Below are positions 42,097 to 52,832 of a DNA stretch of 64,000 bases, one piece after another; the first letter of the stretch is position 1; each line of letters starts with the position of its first letter. A program made the translations under genes and the position numbers. The DNA lies in NCBI GenBank assembly GCA_963932145.1, contig OZ010578.1, positions 45,805,516 to 45,869,515 on the forward strand, given 5' to 3'. A model generated the notes under the pieces. It was not told where the DNA came from. It saw only the letters and a list, made by a program, of their open reading frames with translations, and made no database searches. This DNA comes from Acanthosepion lycidas (taxonomy: Eukaryota; Mollusca; Cephalopoda; Sepiida; Sepiidae).

Positions 42097-42217
42097 CGCG
42101 GACATCGGTAGCTTGTCTCAGAGTGATACTCTCGATACTGAGATGATGTCAGGTTCGATGGGACAAGCTGTCGGTGTCCTCACCCCAGCCATGTTCTATC
42201 CTGAAGGACAACCCTAA
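42097..42217 (+). pseudogene. Tx1 copy A, ORF1 C-terminal end
   Basis: Encodes ADIGSLSQSDTLDTEMMSGS then MGQAVGVLTPAMFYPEGQP and TAA at 42215-42217. It aligns with the end of ORF1 in copy B (GSMGEAVGILTPAMFNSGKQ). ORF2's ATG follows 11 bases later. Confidence 0.85.
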
Positions 42218-42228
42218 TTCGATTGACA

Positions 42229-44812
42229 ATGTCTCTCTGGTTAGCTACGTTGAATGTCCGGGGCCTGAGGTCCGAGTCTCGCAGGGCGAGGCTCACTCGT
42301 GACCTTCAGCGCCTCGGGGTGAATGTATGTTGTATACAAGAGACCCGGTTTTCTTCTCATGATCGTGAGGACATACTGTCTAAGGGGTTTGCCCTTTATT
42401 CGGCCTGTTTTGATGGTCGTTCGAGGGGTGTCTCTTGGCTAGTGAGCAGGTCTTTGAAGGCTGCTTGTACCATTGTCCTCGCGGATCCGGCGGGCAGACT
42501 TTGCGTGCTGGATGTTACCATAAAGGATAAGGTTCTACGTCTCATTGGGGTTTATGCGCCCAATACCCATTCCGAGCGGCCTGCTTTGTTTCGGCAGATC
42601 GCGCCGTTCTTGACGACGTCTCGTCGGGTAGTTTTAGCGGGGGATTGGAATGCCGTCCTTGACCCTGATATAGATCGTATAGGGCATAAACAAGGTACTA
42701 ACAACCCGGATGTGAAACCATTTCGAGACTTTATCGATCGGTTTGATCTCGTCGATAAGTTCCGGAATGAACACCCTCGGGAGGTAGCATGGACTTGGAC
42801 AACTAGTGGCAACTCGGCTCCTGGGACGCTTGCGAGCTACCTGGACCGAGTCTTAGTTAGGAGAGTCGATGTAGGGCTCTTAGGGTGTCCAAGTTTCCAT
42901 TATATAATTTATACGGATCATAGGCTTGTCCGGGTCCGTGTAAACTTAGATAAGCCTAAGGTTAGATTGGCTGGTTACTGGAAATTGAACTGTTCACTTT
43001 CTGGTGATCAGGGTTTCCGGGACCAGCTGTTACTAACCATCCAAAGGGAATTGACGGGAGCGGTTGTGGGAAACGCCTGGTGGGGAAATCTTAAATCTAA
43101 AATTCGAACGTTTGCTGCCGATTTTAGTCGTCGAGTCAATCTAGATAGATTAGCGGCGCAAACTGCTTTAGAAGATAAAGTCGATCGGGCTGTGAAATCC
43201 CGTGTTAGTGGGGACATAGCTTTAGCTAAGGCAGAGTTGTCCTCCTTGCTTATCAAGAAGGATCAAACTCTGGTAGTTAGGTCTAGGTTAAAAAGAATGT
43301 CTTCTGAGGCAACGAATATGGCCGCTGAACTGCGTGCAGAGGAGAATCGAAGCGCGTCTAGGCGACATATTGCATGCGTCACGTTGCCGGATAAGCGGAC
43401 CGTGACTACAAACGCGGGCATATGTGAGGTCTTTCGGGACTACTTTCAGGATCTTTTCACCAGGGAGCCCGGTCTGAGCTCTGCTCAGTTCGACGCCTAT
43501 TTAGCTGACTTTCCCTGCCTCTGAGATCTGGGAAGCGCTGAAGCAGGTTGGCCTGGATAAGTCTCCGGGACTAGATGGTCTTCCCTACGAAGTTTACTTG
43601 AGGTGGTCGCACGTTTTTGTTCCTTTGCTGGAACTGATTTACAACCACTGGATGAAGCAGGGGTCTTTACCCCAACGCTTCACCAGGGGTGTGATCAAGT
43701 TGCTGCGTAAGGACAAGGACGGTGGGGATGGGTTAGGGAACTTTTGCCCTTTATCGATGTTAAATACGGACTTAAAGATTTTGGCGAAGATCTTAGCCAA
43801 CCGTTTGCAGCTTGTCCTGTCTAGACTGATCGGCCCTGAACAGACTTCAGGATAACCTTCGCATGGTACGCTTGATCTTAGAACAAGTCGACAGTGAAGC
43901 CGCGCTGATCAATTTAGATCAGTCCAAGGCCTTCGATAGGGTTGACCATCGATTTCTGGAGGCTGTCCTTTCGGCGGCCGGTTTCGGAGCCGACTTTCGC
44001 TCCTGGATCCGACTTTTGTATGCGACCCCCGGTGCGCTGGTGGAAGTGAATGGGGTAAGATCGAAGCCTTTCGTATTGTCTCGCTCCATTCGTCAAGGTG
44101 GTCCGCTCTCGCCTCTGCTTTACGTTCCTGCGTTGGAGCCTTTCCTTCGCAAGTTAAAGGCGAATCAGGTCCTGCGCGGAATTTCCCTGCCTGGGGCTTC
44201 CACCTCAGCCAGGTATTCTGCCTATGCTGACGACGTTTCGGTTCTTGTGTCGAGCAGAGCCGACATTGACGTAGTCAGCAAAGAGATCAGTGGGTATGAG
44301 ATTGTGACAGGGGCCAAGATCAACCGCGATAAGTCTGTGGGCTTGCGGTTGGGTGCGTGGAAGGGAGTTTTCTTCCCGGACCTTTCCTCTGGACGGATGG
44401 GCCGATCAAGATACTCGGCGTCTGGTTCGGTCCCGATCTCCAGTTGGAAATGAATTGGTCGGAGGTGCAAGGGAAGGCCGAGATCGCGGTTAATCTGTGG
44501 TCTCGGAGGAGAATTTCCCTGAAGGGTAGGGCGGAAGTATGTGTTTCCCACATATATCCGATTCTCCTGTTCTGTTGCTTACTAGGGATTATGAGAATCG
44601 TGATTTGGACGACGCGTCAGAAGGGATTCCATGAGGGCGAGAAGTTCACCTCTTCCCAAATGATCTTGTTCTTTAAGCATCAGCTTAAAGTCAAGATTAG
44701 GACGGAAAGGCGGCGGCTCACCTCATCGGAATTTGGCAAAAGGTGGGTGAATCTTGCGCGAATGTGTAGAGTGAAAGGGGCTGACCTAGAGTGGCATTTA
44801 GATGTCGGTTAG
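42229..44812 (+). pseudogene. Tx1 copy A, ORF2: AP-type endonuclease plus reverse transcriptase
   Basis: The first ATG (42229) opens a continuous 432-codon stretch to 43522. It holds an AP-like endonuclease with all expected motifs: LATLNVRGL, IQETRF, VYAPN, AGDWNAVLD, SYLDRVLV and YTDHRLVRV. It would nick the target strand. A short deletion at about 43520 causes a stop just before EIWEALKQVGLDKSPGLDGL. RT blocks follow: GVIKLLRKDKDGG, ILAKILANRLQ, a deletion near 43850, then LINLDQSKAFDRVDH, RSIRQGGPLSPLLY and the catalytic YADD at 44223-44234. A frameshift near 44395 leads into the C-terminal tail ending at 44812. Intact endonuclease motifs, but no full ORF2 product. Confidence 0.9.
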
Positions 44813-45565
44813 GTACAGAATTTTGTCCTAACAGGGTTGAACATAGGCAACCCACCCAGATTTTAGGTTAGACTAGGTTTTGTATTTTGAATTTTTAGTT
44901 TTCCCTTTTTTCTAGAAAACTTAGCTAGGGTATTCATGCGCATTGGTACCTTTTATTTCTGTCCCTATTTTTCTTTTGTTTAATTACCCATCCCCTCCCT
45001 CGTTAGGTCGTCAGTGATATCAGTTCTCTGGTGGATGCGGGACGCCTTTCGTTTTCGTGTGTGTGATTTTTCGTATTTGTTGTTGTGTATGAATGTGCGT
45101 GTGTGTGTGTGAATGCTTGGAGAAATAAATGTTTTCACTTATTTTCTTAGTCCCACATTGATTTCGTCCAGTTAACTGATGTTTCTGCCACATTTATGGT
45201 TTGTGGGGGGTTTTATTACTAACACAGTTTTGTTTAGTTTTATTGTAAATATTTCAGTCATATTGTAAATATTCATTTGGGGATCATTTTAAAAGTTGTT
45301 AATTTTTTGACCCTACCCCCCACGAACAATAATTGTATATAAGGAGTCTAGTTAGGACATCATAGAGAATTTGAGGTATTATGGTGGACGTAGTAAGAAA
45401 GGTAGGAGTGAATGTGTTGTTTTGGTGATTGGAATATTGTTGGCTTGATTGAGTCAGTGTCTGCGACTAGCTAAGTTTAGAATTAAGACAGATGAAGACC
45501 GTCCTTCCCCATCCCCCTTTTAGGCCTCGTGCCACATTTTGTATATATACATACAAATAAATATT
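44813..45565 (+). other. Tx1 copy A 3' UTR
   Basis: Non-coding; contains a GT-rich segment (45090-45112) and ends GCCTCGTGCCACATTTTGTA then AATAAATATT. Aligns with copy B 50422-51185. Confidence 0.85.
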
Positions 45566-45581
45566 GTGAGCTTCGCAACGG
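45566..45581 (+). repeat. Target-site duplication, left (copy B)
   Basis: GTGAGCTTCGCAACGG here against GTGAGCTTCGTGACGG at 51186-51201, 14 of 16 identical, flanking copy B exactly after its 3' end. Confidence 0.65.
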
Positions 45582-46568
45582 CCTTGACCTTTTTGTCGTG
45601 ATTTTGACTGTTGCGGACAGTTGATTTTCGCTCGACTCTTTTTTGAAATTTACCCGTTTGCATTTTGATCTTCATTTTGATTAAAGTTTGTTTATTTTAC
45701 TTTTACATTTTTTCAGACTGTTTTGAAAAAGTTTTGATTTTTTTCTTCTCTCCATTTTATTTTTTCTAGCCCCCTCCACCTTTAATTTTTGCACTTTTTC
45801 TTTTTATTCCAGTTTTCCTATTTGTTTTTCATTTTTAAGCCCTTTAATTTTTGCACTTGTTTCTTTTCTTATTTCTACTCCCTTTAATTTCTTTCTTCGT
45901 TTTCTTTATTCTGTGTTTCGCTTTATTTTTGATTAATTTATTTAATTGTCTCTTTCCATCCTTTAATTTTTACGTGTTTATTGTTTGTAATCGTTTTTAT
46001 TGTCCAATTTATTTGTTTGTTTTCGTTTGGTTCGACTCGAGTCGGCCATTTTTATTTTTTGTAACTAGCTTCGGCTATTTTTCATCGTTGCGTATTTTTT
46101 CTTTTTATTGACGTCGGCCATTTTGATTGTAACTAATTTTGGCTATTGTCCTCGTTTTCGTATTTTTTTTGTTTATTGACGTCGGCTATTTTGGATTTTT
46201 TTTTAACTAAGCTTCGGCTTTTGTTGAAGTTTTGTATATTCTTTGTTTTCCGTTTTCATTGTCTAACGTTTTTTCTTTTATTGTTTATTTTTCTTTTACG
46301 TGTTTTCTTTTATTGTTTCGCCTTTAGGCGATATTTGTTTATTGTTTTTTCTAATTTTTGTATTTTTTTTAGATTTGTTTTTCGCATAAGTGAACCGTGT
46401 TTTTTGTTCTTTTAATTATTTTTGTGTGTGCATATTTTATTCAGTGTTGTCTCGCTTTCGGGTGAGTTTGTTTATTTTTTGATTTCATTTATTTAGTTAA
46501 TTTTTTTCTATAATCTTGTTTAATTATTTCCCACTCCCCTTTTCTTTCACCCCTCCCCTTCTGAAAAA
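45582..46568 (+). promoter_or_regulatory. Tx1 copy B 5' UTR (putative internal promoter region)
   Basis: About 990 bases, strikingly T-rich on the plus strand. It has repeated GTCGGCTATTTT/GTCGGCCATTTT words (46040, 46111, 46171) and TTCGGCT words. LINE 5' UTRs of this superfamily usually carry the promoter. The long Phe-rich frames within it (45851-46111, 46146-46415) are composition artefacts. Confidence 0.55.
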
Positions 46569-48707
46569 ATGGAAAAGAAGGAAAAAAGGTGCCTTCTCTT
46601 TTAGCAATTAAAAGGAAACCGAATTTGTCGGACTACAGGAAATCCATAAGGAAACATTTATTCAACCCCCCCCCAAAAAAAAAGACCCTCCAGATAAAGA
46701 GAATTTAGAAGAATACCCAGCCCTTGATTTAATCCCCCCTAGCGAGGATGTCATCGCTGGAAAAAATGAAAATTCAAGTATGGAGGCCAAGAATGGAAAA
46801 AAGATAAATGAAAGCTCTACGGAAGCCAATAATGGCAATAAAACCCAAATTCACAGGGAAGCCAAAAATGGCTCTCAAGACAAAACTGAGGCCGGGGAAT
46901 CGCCCTCTTGTTGGTCGTCCCCACCGAAATGTATTATCAATCTTGCGGAGTTCTTGGAGCGTGCTAAGAGTTACGCTCACCTTGTCGTAGAAGGTGGGCT
47001 CTTAGAAGACCCCCAAGAATTGAAGAAGATTGAAAAACGAATTGTGTCAGTTTACGTCGTCGACAAGCGTACGCGCAAAATTTGTCGCTCGACGAAAAAC
47101 AGTGTTGAAAACACTAGAGTCTTTGGGGTTTAACCCCCTAAGAATAGTTAAGGGTGCAAAATTCTTCATGTGGGACGTACTGTTACCCACACCAGAAGAC
47201 TGCGTAGCCGCGGCGAGCCGTAAGCTCATTACGAAAGATCTCATCCTACGTACGGAGTATGAAGGCCGCAGAATGACTAGTAACAGTATATGAGGTCCCT
47301 CCTCAAATTATCGGGGAACATCGCTTTCTTTTCCCAGTACGGCGAAATTCTGGGCGCCTCCTGTGATAGCCTGAGGGGGGTGGAGCCTTGATATCATGTT
47401 GAACGAGAAAGCCATCCGCTCCATCCCCAAATGTCTGGATGTTGGAAGCTTGAAATTACCGGTCATCGTAATGGGCCAAAGACCGGTATGCTGGAGGTGT
47501 GGAGTGACTGGTCATCTCTCCTCCTCCTGCCCAGAGAAGAAGGCCTCTGGTAGTCAATCTCCAGTTAACCAAGATCCCCCTCTGACCGCGTCTGTACCTT
47601 CCGCCTCGCCTGTAATGGGCGTAACAGCTTCCGGGACCGGGTCGGTTAATCCACCGGTTGGGATATCATCAAAGACCACATTCCCCAAAGAGCCTAGTGC
47701 AGTTGTGGATAAGGGGGAGGGGGAATGGCTGGTAGCTGGTAGGGCCAGAGGGAAGCACCGGACAGCGGGTCCTCAGTCCCCTGAAGCCCCGAGGGCTAAA
47801 GACACGCACAGTCCCACTCCCTCTCGCAACGTTAAGGGCGATGCCCCGGCCAAACAGCTAAACTTCAAGAAACAACAAAAGTACGATCCAGCATATGAAA
47901 AAAAAAACGGAAAAATAAAGAAAAAATTGGCTAGTGAAAAACCTTCCAATCCCATTCCGCCCACGTCTTCGGCCCGGTCCGCACCTTCTCCCAAGAAAAA
48001 ACCTTCCCCTCCGACAACCCCGGCCCAAATCTCGAGACCCCAGCCCTTACAAACATAGGTCCTTTTATACTCCCCTTCATACTCCCAACCCTTCCCCTGT
48101 TAAACAAATTTCATCCCGCACCAGTTTGCATACTCCCAGTCCGTCCCCCGTCAAAAAAGCTGAAATACCTCCTCCCTCTTCTAAACGGGAGAGAAGCCCC
48201 ACTCAAGCACATAATGAAAAAAAAGAAGAAAAAAACATTTTCAACACAGGGGAAAATATCTGCAAAATTGACGCAGCTCAGGCAGCGAGAGCCCGGGTCT
48301 ATGGAAATCGGGTTAAAGACCTAAATTATCTTTTATCCATTAGGCAATATGCCGAAATACTCCAAAATTTCCCACACGCCCAAAGGGTCCTAACGGTCAT
48401 ACGGACAGGACCTGGCTCCAAACCAAATTGTCCAATGTTAGAGGAGGCCATTATGTCTTTCAAGATGGCCCTGCCTATCGCCATAGTGCAGAATGAAAAC
48501 TTAAAGCAGCTGTCAGAACTTTGTGCAGGGAGGGTCCCCGTTTTAGTTCACCCATCCCTGTATAGAGCACTAAAATTGACTTTCCCCTGGGATATCGGCG
48601 GAATCTCCCAAGACGGTACCATCAAAAATGAAATGGGCCATGGGTCGATGGGAGAGGCTGTCGGGATCCTTACCCCGGCCATGTTTAATTCAGGTAAACA
48701 ACCCTAA
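46569..48707 (+). pseudogene. Tx1 copy B, ORF1: RRM plus CCHC zinc-knuckle RNA-binding protein
   Basis: ATG at 46569; frame changes at an A-run (46580s), a C/A run (about 46675), about 47075, about 47320-47390 and about 48000. Pieced by homology, the order is an acidic, polar N-terminus; a segment RRKTVLKTLESLGFNPLRIV; an RRM-like fold (VTVYEVPPQIIGEH, FSQYGEILGAS; about 47280-47480); a CCHC knuckle CWRCGVTGHLSSSC (47489-47530, C-x2-C-x4-H-x4-C); a Pro/Ser/Lys-rich linker; and a C-terminal domain (DAAQAARARVYGNRVKDLNY onwards) ending TAA at 48705. It would coat the LINE RNA. RRM plus CCHC is normal for Tx1-group ORF1. Confidence 0.85.
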
Positions 48708-48719
48708 TCGGACTTCTCG

Positions 48720-50421
48720 ATGGCGCTCTGATTAGCTACTTTGAATGTGCGGGGCCTAAGGTCCGAGTCTCGCAGGGCGAGGCTCTCTCGTGACCTTCAG
48801 CGCCTCGGGATGAATGTTTGTTGCGTGCAAGAGACCCGGTTTTCTTCTCATGACCGTGAGGATATACTGGCTAAGGGGTTCGCCCTTTATTCAGCATGTT
48901 TTGATGGTCGTTCGTGGGGTGTCTCTTGGCTAGTGAGCAGGTCTTTGAAGGCTGCATGTACCCTTGTCTTCGCAGATCCGGCGGGAAGGCTTTGTGTGCT
49001 GGATGCTGACATAAAGGATAAGGCTTTGCGTCTCATTGGGGACTTTATCGACGTGTTTGATCTTGTCGATAACTTTCGGAATGAGCACCCTCGGGAGGTA
49101 GCATGGACTTGGACAACTAGTGGCAACTCGGCTCCTGGGACGCTTGCGAGCTACCTGGACCGAGTCTTAGTTAGGAGAGTCGATGTAGGGCTCTTAGGGT
49201 GTCCATGTTTCCACTATATAGTTTATACGGATCATAGGCTTGTCCGGGTCCGTGTAAACTTAGATAAGCCTAAGGTTAGAATGGCTGGTTACTGGAAATT
49301 CAACTGTTCATTATTTGGTGAGCAGGGTTTCCGGAACCAGCTGCTACTAATGATTCAGAGGGAATTGACGGGGGCGGTTGTGGGAAAACGCCTGGTGGGA
49401 TAATTTAAAATGCAAAATTAGAACGTTTGACGCCTATTTAGCTGACTTTCCCTGCCTTGAGGCAGCTGAAGCGGCTAGGTGCGAGGGTCCCATTACAGAG
49501 TTGGAAATCTGGGAAGCGCTGAAGCAGGTTAGTCTGGATAAATCTCCGGGACTAGATGGTCTTCCCTACGAAGTTTACTTGAGGTTGTCGCTCGTTTTTG
49601 TTCCTTTGCTGGAACTGATTTTCAACCACTGGATGAAGCAGGGGTCTTTACCTCTGCGCTTCACCAGGGGTGTGATAAAGTTGCTGCGTAAGGACAAGTA
49701 CTGTTTTATTGTCAATCAAAATATGACAGGAATTAGAATAAGCACTGTGAATTTGTGTTATATGATAATTTCTTGAGAGAAATATTGTTGTTTAACCAAC
49801 ATTTAATGTTTGATTATTATCTACAAAACAGTCTTTTAAGGACAAGATAATTGCTGCACAACATTTTAGTAGTTTTTGTGTGTAGTTGTATAAATATGAA
49901 TAATGCCAAAAATTGTAAATGAATTCCTTACTTCTTGTCCTAAGACAGTCACCCATCATCTCTTGGTTTTGTCACATCAAATGACTGACACATGAAAATG
50001 GTTTTCTCTGATTGAATTTAAACTAATGCAAACTACTCATTACGACTGTCAATATTGACTGCTACTTGTAAACTGTTACCTCTTTATCCAATGTAAAGCA
50101 ACATCTACTTTTACAGTATTTGAGAATGTTAACTGTAGCAATGTGGTGCCGCAATTGACGAAGGCTGAACACTATGTGTTCTGTTGCTTACTAGGGATTA
50201 TGAGAGTCGTGATTTGGACGACGCGTCAGAAGGGATTCTTTGAGGGCGTGTATTTCACTTCTTCCCAACTGATCTTGTTCTTTAAGCATCAGCTTAAAGT
50301 CAAGATTAGGACGGAAAGACGGCGGCTCACCTCATCAGAATTTGGCAAAAGGTGGGTGAATCTTGCGCGTATGTGCCGCGTAAAAGGGGCTGACCTTGAG
50401 TGGCATCTTGATGCCGGTTAG
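48720..50421 (+). pseudogene. Tx1 copy B, ORF2 with deletions and early stop
   Basis: ATG at 48720, 12 bases after ORF1. Codon 4 is TGA where copy A has TGG (Trp). The endonuclease then runs LATLNVRGL, VQETRF, but a 177-bp in-frame deletion (equivalent to 42551-42727) removes VYAPN and GDWNAV; SYLDRVLV and YTDHRLVRV remain. A frameshift near 49385 and a 378-bp in-frame deletion (43114-43491 equivalent) follow. The start of the RT is present to LLRKDK (49696), including LEIWEALKQVSLDKSPGLDG lost from copy A. Then foreign sequence, then the C-terminal tail from 50177. The RT catalytic core is absent. Confidence 0.88.
49700..50170. other. Foreign 470-bp segment replacing the RT core of copy B
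   Basis: AT-rich sequence unlike Tx1, beginning right after the LLRKDK codons and ending just before TGTTCTGTTGCTTACTAGGG. No terminal repeats or flanking duplication recognised; it replaces rather than interrupts LINE sequence. Confidence 0.7.
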
Positions 50422-51185
50422 GCATTAGGATATTGTTTTTCCTGGGTTGAACTTGGGCAACCAATCCCTGGTTTTAGGCTAGAGTAGGTTTTTGTTTTTT
50501 TTACTTTTTAGTTTCACTTTTTCTTAGCTAGGGTGTGTTTGCTCATTGGTCCCTTTTTTTTTCTGTCCCCATTTTTTTTTTCCTTTAGTTTAACTCCCCA
50601 TCCCCTGCCTCGTTTAGGTGGTCAGTGATGTCAGTTCTCTGGGGGATGCAGAGCGCCATTCGTTTCGCGTGTGTGTTTTTCCTATTTGTTGTGTATGAAT
50701 GAGTGTGTGCCTGTGTGAATGCTTGGGAGGATTGAATGTTTTCCTTTATTTTTCATAGTCCCGCATCAATTTCGTCCGGTTAACTGATATTTCTGCCACA
50801 TTTAAAGTTTGTTGGGGGGGGGGGTTATTAGTAACACCTTTTTGTTTAGTTTCTTGTAAATATTTTATGTGTCATATTGTATATATTCATTGGGGTTCTT
50901 TTAAATATTGTTGTTTTATGCCCCTCCCCCCACAGTCGAAATTTGTAAATAAGGAGAGTATTTAGGATTTTCATTGAGTCAAAGAGGTATTTTGGTGGAT
51001 GTAGTAAGAAAGGTAGGGATAAATGTGTTGTTTTGGTGAAATGAATATTGTTCTCTATAATAGGGTCAGTGGTTGTGGCTAGCTAAGTTTTATATTAAGA
51101 CAAGTGATGACCGTCCTTTTCCCCACCCCCCACCCCCTTTTTGGCCTTGTGCCGCATTTATTGTATATATACAATAATAAATATT
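50422..51185 (+). other. Tx1 copy B 3' UTR
   Basis: Aligns end to end with copy A's UTR; carries GGCCTTGTGCCGCATTTATT and ends AATAAATATT. Confidence 0.85.
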
Positions 51186-51201
51186 GTGAGCTTCGTGACG
51201 G
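51186..51201 (+). repeat. Target-site duplication, right (copy B)
   Basis: Pairs with 45566-45581 (14 of 16 bases). Confidence 0.65.
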
Positions 51202-51812
51202 ATAACCAACTTCCAAACAACTCCACGTCACTCATACTTTTGAAGTTACAAAGTTAAATTTATTTAACACGAAACAACTCCAATACACTCACTCACCAAC
51301 CTCTGAAATCAGTCCTGAGCTTTTATCAACTTTAGAACTCACAATTCCAAACTTTATTCTTCTGAATTACAAGTTCAATATTACAGTAAAAGGTAAATTA
51401 CTTTTTAAGAACTTTATGTTTAAAATACACTTAATATTAACAACTTTAATATCAACATTAACGAACGATTACAAGAAAGACATTCTGAAACCTAAAACAT
51501 ACATATTTGCCAACATAACATACCAAATATTCTGCTTGTACATTGTTTTGAATGTTTTATTAGTTTCTAATTAAATATGTCTTGTTCGTAATATGAACTC
51601 TGGTACAAATATTTCCAAATCAAAGGACACGACTCTGTCCTACCTTTTCTTTGCATGTTGTACACCAACCTAAATAAATCTAATTGTTACGTTTTAAAAC
51701 AATTCAGTTGAATTTTGTATTTTATTTTGATGTTGGTGGAAATAGTTGACACGCAACTTATTCTCAACAAATATTACCACATAATTAACCCATCCACTAC
51801 AACTACGTCAAA
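51202..51812. other. No gene seen
   Basis: AT-rich, A/C-biased sequence between copy B and a Penelope fragment. Confidence 0.5.
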
Positions 51813-52363
51813 GTAAGCTATAGCTGTATGCCTAATATGACCGATTTAATTGATAAACATAATAGGACAAAAATTAAAGACAAACCATGCATCGTCCCCC
51901 ACCTTAAGTGTAATTGTAGGAATAAGGAAGCCTGCCCTCTCCAGAGCAAATGTCAACCAGAGTGCGTGGTTTATCAAGTAAAATTATATAGGGATAAACC
52001 GAACAATATTCATAAGAACCCTAAAGTTTACATAGTAACCACCCAGAATAATTAAGAAAAAAATATAACAACCTCAGTAGTTTCAATAGCGAAACCTACA
52101 AACACAGTACTACCCTGTCCACTTATGTATGGAAGATTAAACAAGATAAGGACCTCATTTTGAAATGGGAAATATTGAAGAATGTTACAAATATAAGGCA
52201 GGTGATAAGTTTTGTTCCCTATGCACGGAGGAAAATTATCTATTATTAGCTATAAAGAACCCAATAATTTATTGAGCCTAAAATCGGAAATTCTTAATAG
52301 GTGTAGACATAGGAAACGCTGGTTATTAAAGTAAGGTTTTTTTTATTGAATAAATTACGTAAC
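51813..52363 (+). pseudogene. Penelope-like GIY-YIG endonuclease domain
   Basis: SYSCMPNMTDLIDKHNR opens the RT-nuclease linker, then CNCRNKEACPLQSKCQPECV gives the conserved Cys-rich block, followed by VVYQVKLY and VYIVTTQNN (family YIG site degraded). After a frameshift come KKYNNLSSFNSETYKHSTTL and STYVWKIKQDKDLILKWEI, then ECYKYKAGDKFCSLCTEENY with a zinc-binding CxxC, and NNLLSLKSEILNRCRHRKRW ending at TAA (52338). The nuclease would cut target DNA; at least three frame changes inactivate it. Confidence 0.85.
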
Positions 52364-52524
52364 CCCTACTCCGTTATTTGAGTTTTTTTGTTTTTTTTTT
52401 TGTCACGTGGTCATGGTTTTAGCTATAAATTCTGTTCCATAATTTTCCTCTTCAGTCGGCATCGCCATGACGATCCGCTTAGGTGAAAGCTAGGTAGGTT
52501 TACCTGGCTCCTTAGGATTATCAT
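51813..52524 (+). mobile_element. Penelope-like element 3' end
   Basis: Carries the end of the polyprotein and the 3' UTR. The UTR and last 250 coding bases match the inverted copy at 41667-42082. Confidence 0.85.
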
Positions 52525-52544
52525 ATATGAGAGAGAAGCAAGGA

Positions 52545-52794
52545 TTAGAGAAATCGGGTAGTAGGTCGGATTGATGAATCAGAGAGTTCGAATTCCAGAC
52601 GAGCTCATTACATTCACTTATGTGCTCAATCCCTTCTCCCTCCAGCCATGGACAGATAGCAAGGCAGTCTTGGGTCTCGAACAGCCTGGGAGAAGGACGT
52701 CTGAATTCAAAACTTGCGGAGGGGCCTTGTGGCAGAAAAAAAATGTGACCGGGAGGGAAAAATAATAACTCAATGAACTTAACGTGGTCCTTAA

Positions 52795-52830
<36 letters not shown>
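52545..52830 (+). mobile_element. tRNA-derived SINE with poly(A) tail
   Basis: Truncated head GTAGTAGGTCGGATTGATGA, B box GAGTTCGAATTCC (52584-52596), a body with CAGATAGCAAGGCAGTCTTG, and 34 consecutive A at 52797-52830. A long uninterrupted A tail suggests a fairly recent insertion. Confidence 0.65.

Positions 52831-52832
<2 letters not shown>

Larger units (their letters stand above)
42090..45565 (+). mobile_element. Tx1-like LINE, copy A
   Basis: Non-LTR retrotransposon, 5'-truncated in the last codons of ORF1. It contains ORF2 (endonuclease and reverse transcriptase) and a 3' UTR to AATAAATATT (45556-45565). An internal deletion of roughly 750 bp relative to copy 1 joins ISLKGRAEVCVSHIYPIL to LFCCLLGIM near 44565. 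It stands immediately upstream of copy B in the same orientation. Confidence 0.9.
45582..51185 (+). mobile_element. Tx1-like LINE, copy B (near complete ends, internally deleted)
   Basis: 5.6 kb with 5' UTR, ORF1, ORF2 and 3' UTR, bounded by a 16-bp imperfect direct repeat. It is the only copy here with an apparently natural 5' end. It is damaged by at least five frameshifts in ORF1, a nonsense change at ORF2 codon 4, two in-frame deletions and a replacement of the RT core by unrelated sequence. Confidence 0.85.

Noticed and set aside
45851-46415. Two Phe-rich frames resembling membrane proteins
   Set aside because: They lie in the T-rich 5' UTR of Tx1 copy B; hydrophobicity comes from TTT/TTC codons.
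46774-46980. Minus-strand frames inside Tx1 ORF1 and ORF2
   Set aside because: Shadows of the real coding strand.
41667-52524. LTR retrotransposon or large terminal-repeat element
   Set aside because: The flanking repeats are inverted and encode the end of a Penelope nuclease, so they are not LTRs.
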